Source: an uncultured Desulfovibrio sp.
Lineage (GTDB): Bacteria > Desulfobacterota > Desulfovibrionia > Desulfovibrionales > Desulfovibrionaceae
Direction: 5' to 3'
DNA: 56,014 bases
Assembly: GCA_905235595.1 (NCBI GenBank)
Contig: CAJOMG010000004.1
Location: forward strand, 1-56,014
Shown here one piece after another: positions 55,406 through 56,014 of this stretch (the stretch's first letter is position 1; the number at the start of each line of letters is the position of its first letter). The notes beneath the pieces were generated by a model, which saw nothing but the letters and a program-made list of their open reading frames with translations, was not told the DNA's origin and did not search any database. Made by a program: the position numbers and the translations under genes.

Positions 55406-56014
55406 TTAGTATTTCGGATGGGTGTAAACGTGGAAGTTCCATTTCTTTTCGGGAGCGAACTTCTGCAGACGCCAGTCGCATGCACGGGCGTGGCCTTCCA
55501 TGCCTTCCACGCGTGACAGGCGGGACGCGTATTCGCTGATTTTCAGGCAAGCCTCCACGGATGTCGGCTCCTGATAGGTCATGATCTTCAGATACTTATG
55601 CACGTTCAGGCCGCCTGTGAAATGCGCTGCCTTCTTTGTGGGCAGAATATGGTTCGGGCCAGAACACTTGTCGCCGTGGGGTACGTTGCTGAATTCGCCC
55701 ATGAACAGAGAGCCGTAGGAACTCAGGTGCTGTAGCCACCATTCAAGATCTTCCGCCTGCACTTCCAGATGTTCGGGGGCGTACTTGTCGCTCACCTCAA
55801 CAATTTCCTCGCGGTTCTTGCACAGGATGATTTCGCCGAAATCGCGCCAGCCGGCCTCGGGCGTCTTGGGGTCGGGCATATCGGCTATCAGCTTCGGCAT
55901 CAATTCCAGAACCTTCTCGCCCAGCTCGCGAGAATCGGTGAACAGCCACACCGGTGAATTCGGCCCATGTTCGCCCTGAGAGAGCATGTCTATGGCCACG
56001 GTCATCGGATCGGC
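55406..56014 (-). CDS. HisD-superfamily dehydrogenase, sulfopropanediol-type, 5' part outside window
   Basis: The visible 202 residues are the C-terminal half of a HisD-type NAD enzyme: YAPEHLEVQAED, GDKCSGPNHILPT, and an ending GGLNVHKYLKIMTYQ then EGMEGHARACDWRLQK. The HVLPT-like and GGL.V.K.L...TYQ pattern fits sulfopropanediol 3-dehydrogenase (HpsN) and its relatives better than true histidinol dehydrogenase. The frame is open to the window end (ADPMTVAID...), so the start is missing. The GC content rises here. A link with AldA to sulfonate catabolism is inference. Confidence 0.8.
   Translation of the reverse strand, partial: ADPMTVAIDMLSQGEHGPNSPVWLFTDSRELGEKVLELMPKLIADMPDPKTPEAGWRDFGEIILCKNREEIVEVSDKYAPEHLEVQAEDLEWWLQHLSSYGSLFMGEFSNVPHGDKCSGPNHILPTKKAAHFTGGLNVHKYLKIMTYQEPTSVEACLKISEYASRLSRVEGMEGHARACDWRLQKFAPEKKWNFHVYTHPKY

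Noticed and set aside
1-56014. CRISPR array, phage genes or a rRNA operon
   Set aside because: I saw no regularly spaced repeats, no phage structural or integrase genes, and no rRNA sequence.

Overview
This window looks like chromosome from a bacterium of the Desulfovibrionaceae type (Desulfobacterota, formerly Deltaproteobacteria). That placement is inference from gene content and protein style: a two-gene pyruvate carboxylase / PEP synthase block beside biotin ligase, a second-type EF-G beside rsmA, an FmdB-hemC-Lon-like cluster, a YcaO-TPR protein, and a HisD-superfamily dehydrogenase of the sulfonate type. By eye the base composition is close to 50% GC or slightly below, with a visibly GC-richer right end. 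Several broken genes (a frameshifted metal chaperone, an interrupted ankyrin gene, a truncated transposase, a methyltransferase tail) suggest ongoing gene loss, as in host-associated lineages.

Layout. 1-250: 3' end of tRNA-Thr(CGT), a terminator and a solo IS end. 252-6421: a lipoprotein, an HlyD-like adaptor, a YcaO-TPR / methyltransferase pair, then prmA with two small membrane proteins. 6464-13473 (minus strand): ddl, an HD phosphohydrolase, a TetR regulator with a likely operator, a Lon-like protease, hemC, an FmdB-like protein, a methyltransferase remnant and a gmhA-like gene. 13583-17712: nadK, a DUF89 phosphatase and gatB. 17743-20480: accessory zone with a flagellar-like protein, a secreted protein, a small protein, a broken ankyrin gene and an IS3-type remnant. 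20571-32677: phoH, a 7TM-HD protein, ybeY, birA, pyruvate carboxylase and PEP synthase. 32802-36427: ferredoxin with an unusual promoter, a cysteine-cluster protein, a TPR pair, a YigZ protein and a metal-chaperone pseudogene. 36478-48642 (minus strand): queC and a nuclease; an enlarged macromolecular-synthesis cluster (rpsU, yqeY, mutS2, dnaG, rpoD); an HU gene; rsmA and the EF-G paralogue. 48862-52840: a DUF1508 protein and argG-argH. 53216-56014: an AldA-type aldehyde dehydrogenase, a metal chaperone with a structured leader, and a partial HisD-superfamily dehydrogenase.

How genes work together. BirA would biotinylate pyruvate carboxylase; this enzyme and PEP synthase turn pyruvate into oxaloacetate and PEP, feeding biosynthesis from lactate or pyruvate. 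PrmA, RsmA, the EF-G paralogue, S21, YbeY and GatB serve the ribosome and tRNA charging. The items most worth following up are a G9 tract inside the ferredoxin promoter spacer, the YcaO-TPR/methyltransferase pair beside prmA, the nadK-DUF89 coupling, and the paired metal chaperones, one intact and one decaying.
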